Source: Struthio camelus
Taxonomy: Eukaryota; Chordata; Aves; Struthioniformes; Struthionidae
Direction of reading: 5' to 3'
Assembly (NCBI RefSeq): GCF_040807025.1
Contig: NC_090964.1
Location: forward strand, 8,456,214 to 8,520,213
DNA length: 64,000 nucleotides
Shown here: positions 44,874 through 57,800 of the stretch, piece by piece
Numbering within the stretch: the first letter of the stretch is position 1
Layout of the letters: every line of letters begins with the position of its first letter
Notes under the pieces: generated by a model
Seen by the model: only the letters and a program-made list of their open reading frames with translations
Database searches by the model: none
Told to the model about the DNA's origin: nothing
Translations under genes and position numbers: made by a program

Positions 44874-47394
44874 GTTTACTAGCATCTAGATTTCTGCCCA
44901 CAAACATTTAATAGAAAACAAGGAAGCTGTTGTACGTCAGGATTCTGTTTTACCAAAAATGCACAATTGACCTACAAGGCAGAGATGACGACATGGTGGC
45001 AATAGCTCCAAACCTACAAGCAACTCTGTGCGGGCATACACAAGCACGTGCCTAAAGGAGACATTGGAAAGGTTTTAACAAATAATGTTCTTTAGATTCT
45101 AATACACGTTAACGCTAATTCCAGACATATAGAAAATTTGAATGTTAAACAATCTGACAACAGGCAAAAAACCCCAGGCTTTCTTCAATTATTTGGTTGG
45201 CATAATATTAACAATAGGCTTTAAGAGAATAAATACAATTTGTGTGTGCACATTAAAGGGCAGAAAGCATTGTCAATATAAGTTGGATCCAAAAAATTCA
45301 TTTTTATAAACATTACCTTTAATTCTAATGGAAAGGTTTTAATGACTTAAAAAGTTCAACAGTAAACAGGTTTGGAAATAGGAATACTTCTCAGGCACTT
45401 CTGAAACACAAAAATATTAACATAAAGATCCCCAATAAAGTAAAAACGAACAGATTTCACTGTTTAAAAGAAAACAGTGAAAAGAAAGTGTAGTTTATTA
45501 TATTTTCCATTGATTCAAGATATTCTAAGTCAACAGATAAATAGAGGTTTTAAATATATTCTGTAAAAGCAGGCTTAAAAAAAAAGTTCCGCTGTGAAAT
45601 ATCCACTATCATTGCAGAGTGATCTAGGATTTTTTTCCCTTTTTTCCAGGTATTTTATTGTAGGTATTTGACAACATTTTCTTCTGGCCAACATCAGTGA
45701 CTGCTTCCCAGTTGTTTGGATTTTTTCCCACAGCATAAAAAAAGAGAAAGCTTTAAAGAAGAGTTTAAAAAGTTAAAATGATTAGAAAGCTACAAAAACT
45801 GGTAGGGAAACAAAGTTAGTGTTAATAATATAAAATAATTTATTAAAAAAATAAAACAACAAAAACCTCCCAACTGGCTAGATTTTAAGTTGACAGCATC
45901 CTTTTAATCTTTTCCTAAAATAAATTTGATTTTTGCTTGCATGATGTCTTGTGCTAACAACGGCTATATTCATTTTTAGTTCCTGGAAATTTAAACGTGA
46001 GACTTAATCTAGGTCTTAGTCAACCTTGTGATTGTTTTTTTAAAAAATAAAAAATAAATCAAAGCTACCCTCTCAGAGTATTTTTATTTTCTAGACAATC
46101 AAAAACCTCCCAAGCGCTCCAAGATCCACGATTATAGTTAAGTCACTTCCACAAATAAGGTTTCAGTTATAAGAATTTGTCATTTAAACTAGACTAAAGG
46201 ACTCCAGTTATGAAACTGCCTTACAAAACATCAGAAAATTAAATGACCACATTTGGAAGATTTACAAGGTCTTGCACCAAGAGGTTAAATGCACTGTTAA
46301 TACCAACGCAGCACGTATTCCATTAGTGAAATACAGTGCAATTATGTGCAAAAGTATATTAACATGTATATTCCTTAACAAAGTGGATTACGTCGAGCTA
46401 AGACTTTAAGATATGCAGTCTGCGTGGCCTTTTAAAAACTTTGAGAAAGAGATTATATTATAAATAAGTTTTCTAAAAACATTATTTCTGATTCTTCATT
46501 AAGCACCATATGAACCTTTTAAAACAGCCACATCATTTTCTCAAAGCTTGTAGAGGCTGGATTTACAATGGAAGATTTCAAGAAAAACATCAAAAAACTA
46601 GGTGGAAAGCACAGCAAACATTTACATGAACATCTGGTCACAAGGAAGTGGATAAATAACACCCTCTTCTACTAAATACAAAGGCTGAAGGACTCCACTG
46701 AAAACAAAGTAGCACAATATGGCAGATCAACAGGAAACATCAATTTTAGTGGTCACATTCAATGTGAAATGTGAACGTAATGCCTCCCCCACCCACCCCT
46801 TACCCCCTGTTACACAAAAGTTAACACAGCTCCATTCTCTATGCACAAGACACACAACAATAATCTCTAAGACCAAACAAAGCAGGTTGAAGTAAAATTG
46901 CTGAAGGTCTCTGCAGGCTTTCCTGCAGCTCTTAACTCTATTACATACAGACTTTCACAAGAGTTTCATTTTCCCTTCTCTGAGTGTCTTCACAGTTTCA
47001 GAGTTAGTTAGTCTGCACCTCAGCACAGTTCAACAGTGTGGTAACCTAAATCATCTGACAATTTAATTGTAGCGCGCTAGCCAGCACCATGCCCAACTGA
47101 TACTCCATGTCTAGTGGCCTCTACAATATTTACAATGAGATGGCATCCTCCTGCTAGACTGACCAAAGATTGGGATGCCTGGTCACTAAATACCATTTTG
47201 GATCCCTATTCACATTCCTACCCCACTTTCATTACGCCAGTTAATCTCCCAGCAATCACAGACATCATGACTCCTTTTCAGGTGTTCTCACACACAGAAG
47301 TCCTTCCTTTATCAGATAGTCAAATACCAAAAAAATACCCTCTGAAGTTGGACTGGCTCAACAAAAATAGAGTAGTCCAAAAGAGCAATCCCAG

Positions 47395-47550
47395 TGAGCT
47401 AGAGGGAGGATTTTCAGACATGCCTACATGATTTAGAAGCCCACCTTTTGTGCTGACATTCAAAAGTGCTTGGCACCCAAAATTACAGTAGGATTTTCAA
47501 AAGAGCTCTGCTCCAAATCTGGCACCTATATGAGCTGTCTTTTTGAAGGT
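47395..47550. mobile_element. Possible old non-autonomous DNA-transposon (MITE-like) fragment
   Basis: Motifs such as TGATTTAGAAGCCCACCTTT, ATTCAAAAGTGCTTGGCACC and GGATTTTCAAAAGAGCT recall an old sauropsid repeat family rich in 'ATTTTCAAAAGTG' and 'TTAGGAGCC' words. The assignment is from memory only. Confidence 0.35.
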
Positions 47551-49739
47551 TTTTATTTAGCTGACTAAAACAGGGACTACAGAGTCCTGAATTTCTTTTT
47601 GAAAACTTTGCCTCAATGCTTTTTTTCTATTCCGGTTTCACTATGATACCGTTCAGCTATTACAAACTCCCAATTTAAAAATAATATGGAATAGGGGCTA
47701 CTGAACGTTTTAAAACTCAGAATGCAGCTATAAGTAGCAGATCATAAAGGGGATGTGTTGCTCGCTCAATTTAAGTTTCAGAAAATAAACTCAGCAAGTG
47801 ATGCCAGTATCGACCTGAGAAGGTGGCACTTACCAAGAACTTAGATCTAGAGAGACATTTCAAAACAAGTCTATTTACCTTCTGCTACTTTTAGGAATCA
47901 TTAGTAGAGTAGCAAAAAAGTGACTTGTTTGAAAAGGAGCTTATTTATTCTTTCCTTACCCTACTTGATCTGACAATGAATTATTAACTGCCTTTGTGAT
48001 ATCAGAATCACTTCTGTACAAGTAAATTGTGACATCGCAACAGGATTGCCTCACTGTGGAACGAAGCAGATAGAGAAGCTGAACTGTTCTCATTCAGTAT
48101 GTGAAATAAAAGCACAAGATATACAAAAATAACTGGTTAAATCAGAGGGCTTTTTTTTCCCCAGGTTTCATCTTATGTTTCTCCACTGTAAAGTATTTCT
48201 TTAAAACCTCAAGAAATACTGTCTAGTTAAGTCAGAGGAACTTATTCTTTGCCAGCCATGTCTGGCTACAGTCTTCTCTAATCCAGCACTTAACTCCAGC
48301 TAGAAAAACTCACATACAATCTGCCTTTACATTAAACACTTATAACAAAGAAGCATTAACTCTATACAGTCTTACTTCACATCATCTTTCAATATTGTCT
48401 CTTCATTAGGAAACAGTAGGTTACCCATGAACAAATAGGCTTTCTGTTGGTGATGTGTTTTCTTCTAAAGCTTCCCAGCTTGATTTTCATAGCTTATATC
48501 AATGTGGTACTGAAAAGGTAACATTACCTCACCTCCTTTGAAAGCCAACCTTTATCTATCCTAGCAGCGAAACAGGAGGTCCACACTGGAGTTTTAACAA
48601 AAAGATACTTGGAAAAATTTGCACGACAACGTAAACCATGAGGAAGACTGCCAAAGACTAAAAGAAAATATAGTAAGAGAAAAAGAAAAGGATTTGCACA
48701 CAAAGAAGCTAGCACAAATTTCTGAGATTTCCCACCTAATTGCTTCAAAGAGGTATACAGAGCTGTTTCATAATGCATAGCTCAGATATTTATATTTAAC
48801 TGCTCCTCAGCTACATCACCTGTGATTCTGGATATTTAACTTTTTAGAATTAGAATTTCTAAGTTACCTGATTGACAGATTTTAACTTCTACTGTAAAAA
48901 AAGCGAAGAGCATCGGGCAGTTCACTTATTCTCAACTGAGCGACCAGAGCATTAGACACCATAATGTTGTAACATCTTAAGTGTGCTTAGTGTTTCTCAA
49001 GCCAGATCTAGCGTTGTCTAAACGTCATTAAAGACACATCCGAAGACCTGCAGTCCAAGCTCTTGAGAGAGGCAGATGCAGTGAAAACAATTCAGAAAGA
49101 GAAGCTTGCTCTCTAAATCCCTATAATTGAAGATATGTGAAATATATTTATTCTTACTGTCCATACCTTCATTAGCAGCATATTTTTGTTAGCCTGGTTG
49201 GTCTACCCTGGTTTCCAGGTCAAATCCTGTCTAAGCAAACAGACAAGGTTTACAGTTTAGATAATACTATCCTAACACAGAAGGATCACAACTTAGTTAG
49301 GAAAAGTCCAAGGTAACAGATGAAAACTACCTTTCTTTTAATCTACATCTCCTTTCAGAGAGAAGACCATGCCTGTTTGAGATCAGGGATGAAGGGCCAC
49401 GACAACAGTACTGGAAGAAACCTGGTATCAAAGTAACACAGAGATGTTCCACTTGCAAAATGTGCTGTCTCTACCTTCAAACTGGGATGCAGAGACACAA
49501 TGGGAGATTGTTCCGAGTACAACCTCTGTGAACCCCAGACAGAAGAGTCTCCACAGAATACTGGATCACCCAACTGAAAACTTAGAAGTAATAAAAATTC
49601 CAGTTCTCCCCACTGTTCTTTTAAAAAAATGGAATGATAAAAAACAGTAGTCTCACTAACTGGACAAATACCCAGTTTTCTGTTGCAGACTGACCACCGT
49701 CAGGGAGACGCTTTAAATCCTCCCACTCTCCTCTCACTG

Positions 49740-52700
49740 CTACATAAGTGTTTCTCGGTCTGATAAGCTCCTGTGGATTTCCTGCTTATCATCACCATCG
49801 GCATCATCATCATCAGCTGGATCGTTTTCCTCTCCAGACTCCACATATATGGGCCAATCATTATCTGTATCCCCTTTCTCTTGGCCTTCTGAGGAAGGTT
49901 CCATTAGGCTGAGGTTAATGGGCATTGAGTCCTCATGCGTAGTGGTCACACACGTGCAGCTGTCACACAAGCCAAAGCGTCGTAATCCTTGAGACATGCT
50001 ACTCGTGAATGTTCTTCTGCAACCTTTGCAGATAATTGGTTTGTTTGATCGATGCACCTGAAGTTAAAAATAAAACGTCACAGTAAAATCTCAATCTGTC
50101 CTCTTGCCTTAGCTTTCTCCAGGGGGCTAGTTTGCATATATTCCTACAACAGGAAGACATCTACACTTAAGCTATAGGGCAGATGCTTAAACTTCTTATT
50201 GTCAAAGTTCATCTCACGCAGCGGCAGCAAGCATTTTGTCCAATGTATTTTAAAGCAGCCTTAATTTGAAATATAACGAATATTTTTACCTAGGAGAGAA
50301 CAATGACTGCGAAAAAACAAAGACCCTGTGTTTTTTTTACATCTCCTAATACATATCGTCTTTCAAACTTACACTTAAAGCATGACTCCGAAGGTGTTCC
50401 TGCCGAGTGAAACGTTTCCCACATGTCTCACAGGGGTAGGGTCTCTCACCTGTGTGAGAGCGAATGTGCCGTTTTAGTATTCCTTTCTGTTTAGCCGTGT
50501 AGGGACAGAATGGACATTTGTGAAGCTTGATTGGCACAACTAACACATCACCTTTTGAAAAAAGAACAGTACATTAGATTAGGCAGTTCAGCAATGTTAG
50601 CTCTGTTGGCTTTTTACCCTCCTTATTGCAAATCTGAATCAAGGTAACTGTACTTTCCCCTCTTTTTGTATTTGGCTTACCTGGAATTTCTGTAGGTTGT
50701 GCAATTTCAGAAAACATTAATGCAGCTGCAGATGATCAAGTCCCTTGAAAATCGGGTTGACTATACTTCTATGGATCACAGTTCTGAGTGACTTGGCTCA
50801 CAACGGAAAGACAAATTAATTTTATTTAAAAATACCATTTAATTAAGCACCAAAAATCTATGTTTAGAGCAGTGGGGCCTCTGGGACTATCCCAGCCACA
50901 GAAAAAATACAACAGTGGTATTGTTGTATTTTCTTCTCCTATTTTCTTCTTCTTCTTTTTTTTTAAGATGCTATTAGCATTAAACAGCCTTAGATATTAG
51001 ACTCTTTAACATAAACCACAGGCAGAAGTAGCGCAATGCTTCCCATATGCTCTTACAACGGGCATTAATTTAGGTGTGGGAAACCCATTTAAGAAGATGA
51101 AGATTTTTTTTCTATTCTCGTTCGCTTTAGCCTTTCTATTGGAAATAACAGATGAAGGATTCCAATATATTTGCTAGTTTTGTTTTATTTTTCCTAGAAT
51201 CAGACTATATACACACAATAAATATATAATTTATGAAGTCAGATGCAAAAATTGATAATTTAATTTGAAGATTTTATTTTACGTAAACATGAGTATTGTG
51301 AAGTTTTTCAGTAGCAACCCACACATTGAGCTTCCTTTGTAGCATAAAGGTGCCACATTAAAAGATTAGCTTTCCCTAACGTTTCCAAGTACTGATTGAG
51401 GAAGGTATTTGCATACTGAGCCATGAGCTCCTTAATAGGAGCTCAATCAAAGATGATGGAGCTTTAGAGCATTCTTTGAATTAAGCTTTGTCCATCTCAG
51501 TCTCAAAAAAGGTGAGTGTTCAGTACTGACATGTAGCCTTCAGGGGAAATTCAGCGGGCCCAATTCTAGACCTCTACAAGGTTTCCAGTGTCTGCCTCAG
51601 GATGAGAGCCACCACTCGCTAGAGGTGCCCGTTTTCCCTCCACCAGCTAGGAAGGAGACCAGGATGTCTAGAACAGATGCGGATGCTTGAAGTTAAATGG
51701 TATTTACCTCATCTGTCTTGCATTCAAAAAGCTTGAGCGTATGAGTCATTCTTTTGTTTAACAGGACCTGCCTTCATGGTTGCTTCTTATGAAAATGCTG
51801 AAGATACCAGGAACGCTACCAGCAGTGAAGAGAGATTCCCGTTCTACTATATGCTTATGAGGTTCACTTTTAGCAGAGAAACATTAACTGAATGGAAGGG
51901 GTTTGTTTCCTATTTAAAGCACTTCCAGCTTTAACACTTCTAATAGGCTGTCATAACGCCTCGTGTTCTCTCAAATTTTAGACCCATCTCACCTTTAATG
52001 CTAGGCTAACCATCTGAAGATTTTAAGAGGAAAACAGTAAGTACAGTTTGTACGTCAGATACTCCTGCCTTGCTACAACACTTAAAAGCTGTAGGCATGA
52101 TCTGGTGAAAGTACTCTGTTCTGATAACTCTAGCCTTTTGGTGAAGCTGTGAGACTGGATTAATGACTTTATCAGATTTGTTATTTTAAAACAGTGAGAG
52201 GATATATTGCTTTTATTGGCTTTAAGATCACACATGCATGCTTGAGCTGGAAACGACATGAACGTAAGCTTGCTATCTAGATCTATGAAAGATTTCCTTT
52301 GTGCTGCCCACACCTCAATTTAACTTGTTACATCCTGAAAGTCTATGACACTTGCGCTGTATGCCAGAGCAGCCTCCCTCCCTCCTAAGACAAGGTAAGT
52401 GGTGCTCCAGTATTACTCTAAGCAGCTAAAATGCCCAAATCCTCAGTGTCCGTTTCAGGAGACATATACATGGACATGAACTTCTGCAGGTCCCTTACAT
52501 TGCTGCTGTGCAACATTCCTGCCACTGCTAAGACATCCCAACACACACTGGGCTAGTGAAAACAGCAAGACAGCAGAAGCCCAGATGACCAGCAGCCGCC
52601 CAGATGACCAGCAGCCAAAAAAGGAGTCTGCCTCTACAGGAAAAAGTTAAGTCTTTATGCAATACCATGCAGAATTTAAAGCTTTCAGTGCTTTAGTCAT

Positions 52701-54205
52701 TTAGGCATTAAAGACATTCTAGGTACTACTTAGTATTGAATAAAACTGCCTTTCTGAAGTTCAAATTAAGCATCAGCAAACTACCATGCAGCAACTGATC
52801 AGCTGTCAGGAGCTCCAGTGGAAAAAGCTACTTCTAGTGTGTCAGTTGCTATAGTACATCCCTCTCGGGCACAGCCCAACTTATTTTTCTGGTTGCTCTT
52901 TATGCCACTAAAATTATGAGATGAAGATTGTCTTTTAACAGTCCACCTGCCAGTCCAACAAGGTCCCAAGTGAGATCGTTTATTAAAGCAGGGTCACCAA
53001 CATCAATCTCCAGGATCTGCTTCAAAAAAAATTGTAAAAACTATCAGAAATACTTACCTTCCAAATGCTGCACTGAATAAATGAGTACAGCTTTCTTTTG
53101 AAGTCCACAACAATAGTTTATTTTGCTATGGCATAAAATTCAGCAATATATTCCTGAACAAGAATGAGAGTAATTGTTCAATTAACAAAGGGAGTTGCAC
53201 AACTAAGCAGGTTCCTCATCAATTACACAAAAGCGCTACACCCTCAGGAGTCCTCTCACCTGTATCCTCACCATACCAGTCGCTGTGAATGTCCATCATG
53301 GAACTCATGGCTACCCCTGCATCCTCTGGCCTACCCTCAAAGCCCCGCACAAAGTGGTGAACCACATCGTCCTTTCTCTGAGCTGTGCTGTTGCGCAATA
53401 GGACCTCTAGGAATTGTTTCATGTGATAGTTATTGCAGGCCAGGTCCATCGCCTGCCCGCTGTGCAGCCCCTCTTCCACCTGCTCGAGGGACAACGGAGT
53501 CGGGTACTGCTGCAGCCGTTCCCCCACTTCTACCTCTACTTCATCAGCGTCAAACTCTACTTTGGGTTCTACCCCCTTGGGCAGTGAAGAGTTAACGTCA
53601 TCTGGAGAGTCACTGCTTACGGGGTCTCTCACCACCAGCTCCAAGGGATGACAGCTGCTGCATTCACCACAGGGCGGATCTCTCTGACAATCTGAAATCC
53701 TTTCCTTTTCTTGCAGAGAAGGGAGAGAGGCAGAGCACTGGCTCTTTGCACTGTAAGAGGTGCCCTCCCTTGCAGAACTAGCACTCCCGCTATCAGCCTG
53801 ATAGAAAGCAGCTTCTCTCTCTATTTTCCTACAGATATCTAATGATGACCTTATATACGTTTTGCAGAAGTTGACCACATCAGTCATCTGCAAATAGCTA
53901 GCTGCAGACATGACCTCAATAACATTCTCCCCACAGAGATCCAGCTTCCCTGAATAAAGGAAATCTAGGATGATGGAGAAGGCCTCTGACGTAACAATGT
54001 CCAAAGAAGCAGTGCTGTGTCGTCCGCTGTCTTGAATGTAATGAATCAGTAAGGCTCTGAAATAGCCACTGTTTGCAAATAAAATGTTTTTGTGCGCTTT
54101 GAAGATCCTCCCCTCCACAATAATACTGCAGTCACAGAAAAAGTCCCTCTTCCGCTGCTCATTGAGCTCTCCCAAAAGCTTGGTGTAGTACGACTGCATC
54201 TCCAT
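49740..54205 (-). CDS. ZBTB8B: ZBTB8B, BTB/zinc-finger transcription regulator
   Basis: Coding exons are 54205-53260, 50551-50373 and 50057-49740, in phase, totalling 1443 nt and 480 residues. The product starts [17 protein letters not shown]. It carries a BTB domain at about 20-125 ([35 protein letters not shown]) and a long acidic linker with [12 protein letters not shown]. Two C2H2 fingers follow at 328-348 ([12 protein letters not shown]...) and 356-377 ([13 protein letters not shown]...), the second crossing a splice junction. Then come CKGC...CDSC and an acidic tail ([16 protein letters not shown]) ending RETLM. The human alanine run after the BTB domain, as remembered, is absent here. 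The exon layout equals that of both ZBTB8A genes, so all three share an ancestor. An acceptor at about 54237 places a noncoding first exon in the island to the right. Confidence 0.96.
52579..52616. repeat. 19-nt perfect tandem duplication in ZBTB8B intron
   Basis: GCCCAGATGACCAGCAGCC occurs twice without a gap (52579-52597 and 52598-52616). Confidence 0.9.
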
Positions 54206-54699
54206 TGCTCCTGCTGTCGCCTCTGGTCGCTGCCGAGAGTCGGGAAGAGGAAACCGTTAGCCCGAGAAGCCCTTGGGGGGCGGGCGGCCAAGCTGGCAGC
54301 CCCAGCGCCTCCCTCCCGCCAACCTCCTCCAAAAGCCGAGCTGCGGCCGCAAACCTCCCGGAAAGGGGGGCGGCCGGAGGGCCCACCAGCAACGGCGCCG
54401 AGGCCCGCGCCCCCGCCCCGCTTCCTCCACCGCCGCCTCCCGGGGCGGCCCGCGGCGCGGCCGCCAGCGAGGCCTCGCCAGCCCGGGAGCCGCCGGACCC
54501 GGCTCTGCCCAGGGCGCTAATCCCGGCACCCGCCCCCAGCCAGGCCGCGCCGGGCCGCTCCCGGCCCCGACCGCAGCGCGGGTCCCGCGGCCCCGAGCCA
54601 GGGCCGGCTCGGCCTGGCGCTCACCTTCCCCGCCGCCACTGCCAGCCACCCGCCCCCCCCGGCCGCCGTACCGCCGCCGGCCCTCCCGGAAGGAGGAAG

Positions 54700-54707
54700 T
54701 GACGTCA
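54700..54707. promoter_or_regulatory. CRE palindrome (ZBTB8B side)
   Basis: A perfect TGACGTCA, next to GGAAGGAGGAAG (ETS-like words). It lies about 75 bases upstream, on the minus strand, of the noncoding ZBTB8B exon's donor, so it sits near the probable ZBTB8B start site. Confidence 0.65.
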
Positions 54708-54805
54708 GCCACCAAGTCCGACCCCTCCCACCCCGGCGCCGCGGGGATGGGCGGCGGCCCGCCCCGGGGGCGGGGCCTGCGGGGTGAAGGGTCGGTAAAT
54801 AGTGG

Positions 54806-54813
54806 TGACGTCA
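54806..54813. promoter_or_regulatory. CRE palindrome (BSDC1 side)
   Basis: A second perfect TGACGTCA, only 10 bases before the BSDC1 start codon and 106 bp from the first. Confidence 0.65.
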
Positions 54814-54819
54814 GGCCGC

Positions 54820-54831
54820 CAAGATGGCGGA
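54820..54831 (+). promoter_or_regulatory. BSDC1: TISU/YY1-like element over the BSDC1 start codon
   Basis: CAAGATGGCGGA matches 11 of 12 positions of the TISU consensus SAASATGGCGGC, and the ATG is the BSDC1 start codon. TISU elements direct both transcription and scanning-free initiation on mRNAs with very short leaders, and the core is also a YY1 site. This fits a BSDC1 start site only a few tens of bases upstream. Confidence 0.55.
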
Positions 54832-57800
54832 AGGGTGAGTGTGGCGGGGCGGCGGCGGGGGGAGCGGGCTGGGCTGGGCTGGGGGAGCAGACGGCGGGGA
54901 GCGGGCGGGGCTCGGGGCTCGGGCTGCGCGCGGGAGCGGGGCTCGGGCGGCGCTGACACGCGTGTGCCGGCAGGGAGGACGCGGGCTGGTGGCGGAGCTG
55001 GCTGCAGCAGAGCTACCAGGCCGTCAAGGAGAAGGTAGGAGGCCTGCGGCGGCCCCGGGGCCCCTCTTCAGACCCCCCCCCCGCTCCCGCCCCGGGCAGT
55101 CCTCCCCCGCACCCTCCCGGCGCCGCCGCCTCTCCCCGGGCCGCACCTGCGTCAACCCCGGCTCCGGGGCCCGCTCCCTTCCCCCGCAGCGGCTGCCACC
55201 CCGAGTCCGGGCCTGTGCTCGCAGCACCCCGGTTCCCCGGCGAAGGGGACGGACCCCTACCCCGGCAGGGAGCGGCGAGGTGTTCCTTACGAGGCTGGGA
55301 GCGGAGGACCTGGCCGCTTCGCTGCGGCCTGGGGAGCTCTGTCAGTGTTGTGAAAATCCCTGCGTGAATCGGGAGGACGTATGCTCGTAGCGTTGCTTTC
55401 TGGTGTGTAATTTCCTGCCTGTGACAGCACTGCTCATGCTAATTGTGTACAGGACTCAGAACAACACTTTTTCTAACCTGTTTTTCCCCATCCTTAGCTT
55501 TAAAAAAAAAAAAAAAAAGCACACCATCGACAAAAAACACTAACGCTGTTTGAGCATACCTGTCTTCCATTGTTGTTAGTTATACAACATTCTTGCCTGT
55601 TGCATGTGTTGGGTATGAGCCTTAGTTGCATTAGTAGCTCTGACACTCTAATATTTTTAGCGTATCACATGTTTTTAGGGTGACAGTGGCTTTGTCAGAG
55701 ACCTAAAAGATCATGCAATCTGTCTTTCTCCCTACAGTCCACTGAAGCTTTGGAATTCATGAAGAGAGACCTGGCTGAGTTCACCCAAGTAGTGCAGCAT
55801 GATACAGCCTGCACTATTGCTGCTACGGCCAGTGTGGTCAAGGACAAACTGGCAGTGAGTATAGGAGTAAGAGAGCCAAGACTGTTGTTGCAGAAAGCAA
55901 AACTGGGGAGAAATGAGGCGTACCTAGAGCAGGCAGTTTGGTTCTGCCTTTAAGGACACAATTCCTTCTAAACAAACCTCAAGATGTAGACTTGGGCTTG
56001 AGGGTTCACATGTTTTTCCCTCGGTGCAAATTCAATAGCAAGTCCTCTGAGACTTCTGTGCTGTGTTGTGGGCAGGAACCTTTGGAGATAAGTGGAGACG
56101 GGTTCCCTGTGTTTTCCTTCTCCTGCTGTGCCATTTAGACAGGTTACTGGCAGTATCGCTGTAATATGACATCGCATCTCTTCACAGGCTGTCAGCATTA
56201 GCCCTATGCAGCTGTTGTGACTGTCTGACCCCCAGACCTGGCTGTATCTTTCCCATTTCACAACCCAGGCTTGGTTCCCTACCAGCTTATTACCAATACC
56301 TGCCTGCCACCACCTGAAGCTGGTTCCTGCTACCACACCCTTCTCATAGCCCAGCCCTGCCCACAGAATTGCCCCACTAGCGTGTTTCTGAGGGGAGAAA
56401 AATCCTTCTCCTGTAAAGGAACCTAGCCAGAAGAGTATTTGAGATTTGTCCTGCTGCTTCAGGCACTGTTACTTATACCATGTTGCCTTTTTTCTTGAAG
56501 AAGACAGAAGGTTCCTCAGGTGCAACTGAAAAGGTGAGGAAAGGACTCTCCGACTTCCTGGGTGTCATCTCGGACACGTTTGCTCCTTCGCCAGATAAGA
56601 CCATTGACTGCGATGTCATAACTCTGATGGCAACACCCACAGGTACCACAGAGCCCTATGACAGCGCCAAGGTGAGTGTCCCATTTTGGAGCTTCCACCT
56701 GAGGAGCCGAGTCCTGAGCCCTGTCCTTTTGGGGCTCAGCTGCTGTTCCTCTGCTGATAGCTCTTCCCTCTTGTGTTCTCCTCCAGGCTCGTCTCTACAG
56801 TCTTCAGTCAGATCCAGCCACCTACTGCAACGAACCTGACGGTACGTGTGGGGCTGGGCAGTGCTGCCAAGCAAAGCTGGTGTTTGTGTGGGTGTCCATG
56901 GACTGTCCTGAGTTGCCCAAGGCCTTTCACCCGTGGTTCTGCTGGTTTGACTGCAGCTTGGGTCACCAGTGATGGAAAGCAGATCTATCTGTTGTCCTTG
57001 AGGACTTTGAGTTTGTTGGGTCTGTTTAAACTGCTGCCACAGCTAGTGCTGTCTGGCCTCTTGCTGATGGAGGACTTGGGACGTAGGATGGGCTCAGGAC
57101 CCACGTCTCCCTCTCAGCCCTCCCAGTGAGATTTTGGTGCCTGTTACTTAGCGTATGACCTTCTGGTGCTGTCTGTTGAGCCTTTCCTGAGGGTTTCAGG
57201 GCGGGCAGACAGTCCAGTCCCTTGCAGCAGCAAGATGTTCACTGAGCTGCAGAAGCACTCCTCTTCCCTGGGGAAGGGAAGCATCCAGCAGGGGAGGGAG
57301 TGGGTGGACATACCGGCACCCCTGTGTGCCTTGACTGCTGTTGGCTTTAAAGGGCTGTCGGGAACCAGGGCTGTTCCCCCCTCTCCTGGTTACTCTGCTT
57401 GTACTGCAGCCTGTTTGGGAATCACGTTCCAGCTGCTGTGTGCAGTGTGAGACCTAAAAGGTAGTGTGCTCATTTCAGGGTTGCACATCTTGCTGCTCTC
57501 CTACCTGTCCTTGTTTGCTCCTTGTTTGCCCCAGCTGGGCTGGTGTGTAGCATCTTTCCCATGAAACTTGCTGAAACCTTTCCTGCCTTATTTGTGCCAA
57601 GGATTTTGCTATCTCTGTGCTTGTCTCGTACAGGCCCTGCTGAGCTCCTTGAGGCCTGGCTCTCTCAGTTTAACCTAGAGGAGAAGAAAGGAGAGATCTC
57701 TGAGCTGCTGGCTACCAGCCCTTCCATCCGAGCACTCTACAGCAAGATGGTGAGGCACCTGTAGTGGATGAGGGATGGGTTCTGTCTGACCAGGCCTTGG

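Larger units (their letters stand above)
42542..49739 (-). other. ZBTB8B: Long AT-rich stretch, probably in large part ZBTB8B 3'UTR
   Basis: No coding exon is recognised over 7.2 kb. A cluster of overlapping minus-strand AATAAA signals at 44854-44873 would give ZBTB8B a 3'UTR of about 4.9 kb. Whether transcription reaches that far is inference. A possible old non-autonomous DNA-transposon fragment lies at 47395-47550. An open frame of 105 codons at 47114-47431 (+) is unlike any protein I know and carries no domain features. Confidence 0.35.
54240..54835. promoter_or_regulatory. Bidirectional CpG-island promoter between ZBTB8B (-) and BSDC1 (+)
   Basis: A GC-rich interval of about 0.6 kb separates the two start codons (54205 minus, 54824 plus). 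On the minus side a noncoding ZBTB8B exon ends at 54625 before the donor GTGAGC and joins an acceptor at about 54236-54237. Two full CRE palindromes TGACGTCA lie at 54700-54707 and 54806-54813, with ETS-like GGAAG words beside the first. No clear TATA box is seen. CREB/ATF binding is expected from the palindromes but is not shown. Confidence 0.75.

Noticed and set aside
47114-47431. A 105-codon + strand open frame
   Set aside because: No similarity to any family I know, no domain or splice context. It sits in probable ZBTB8B 3'UTR on the opposite strand.
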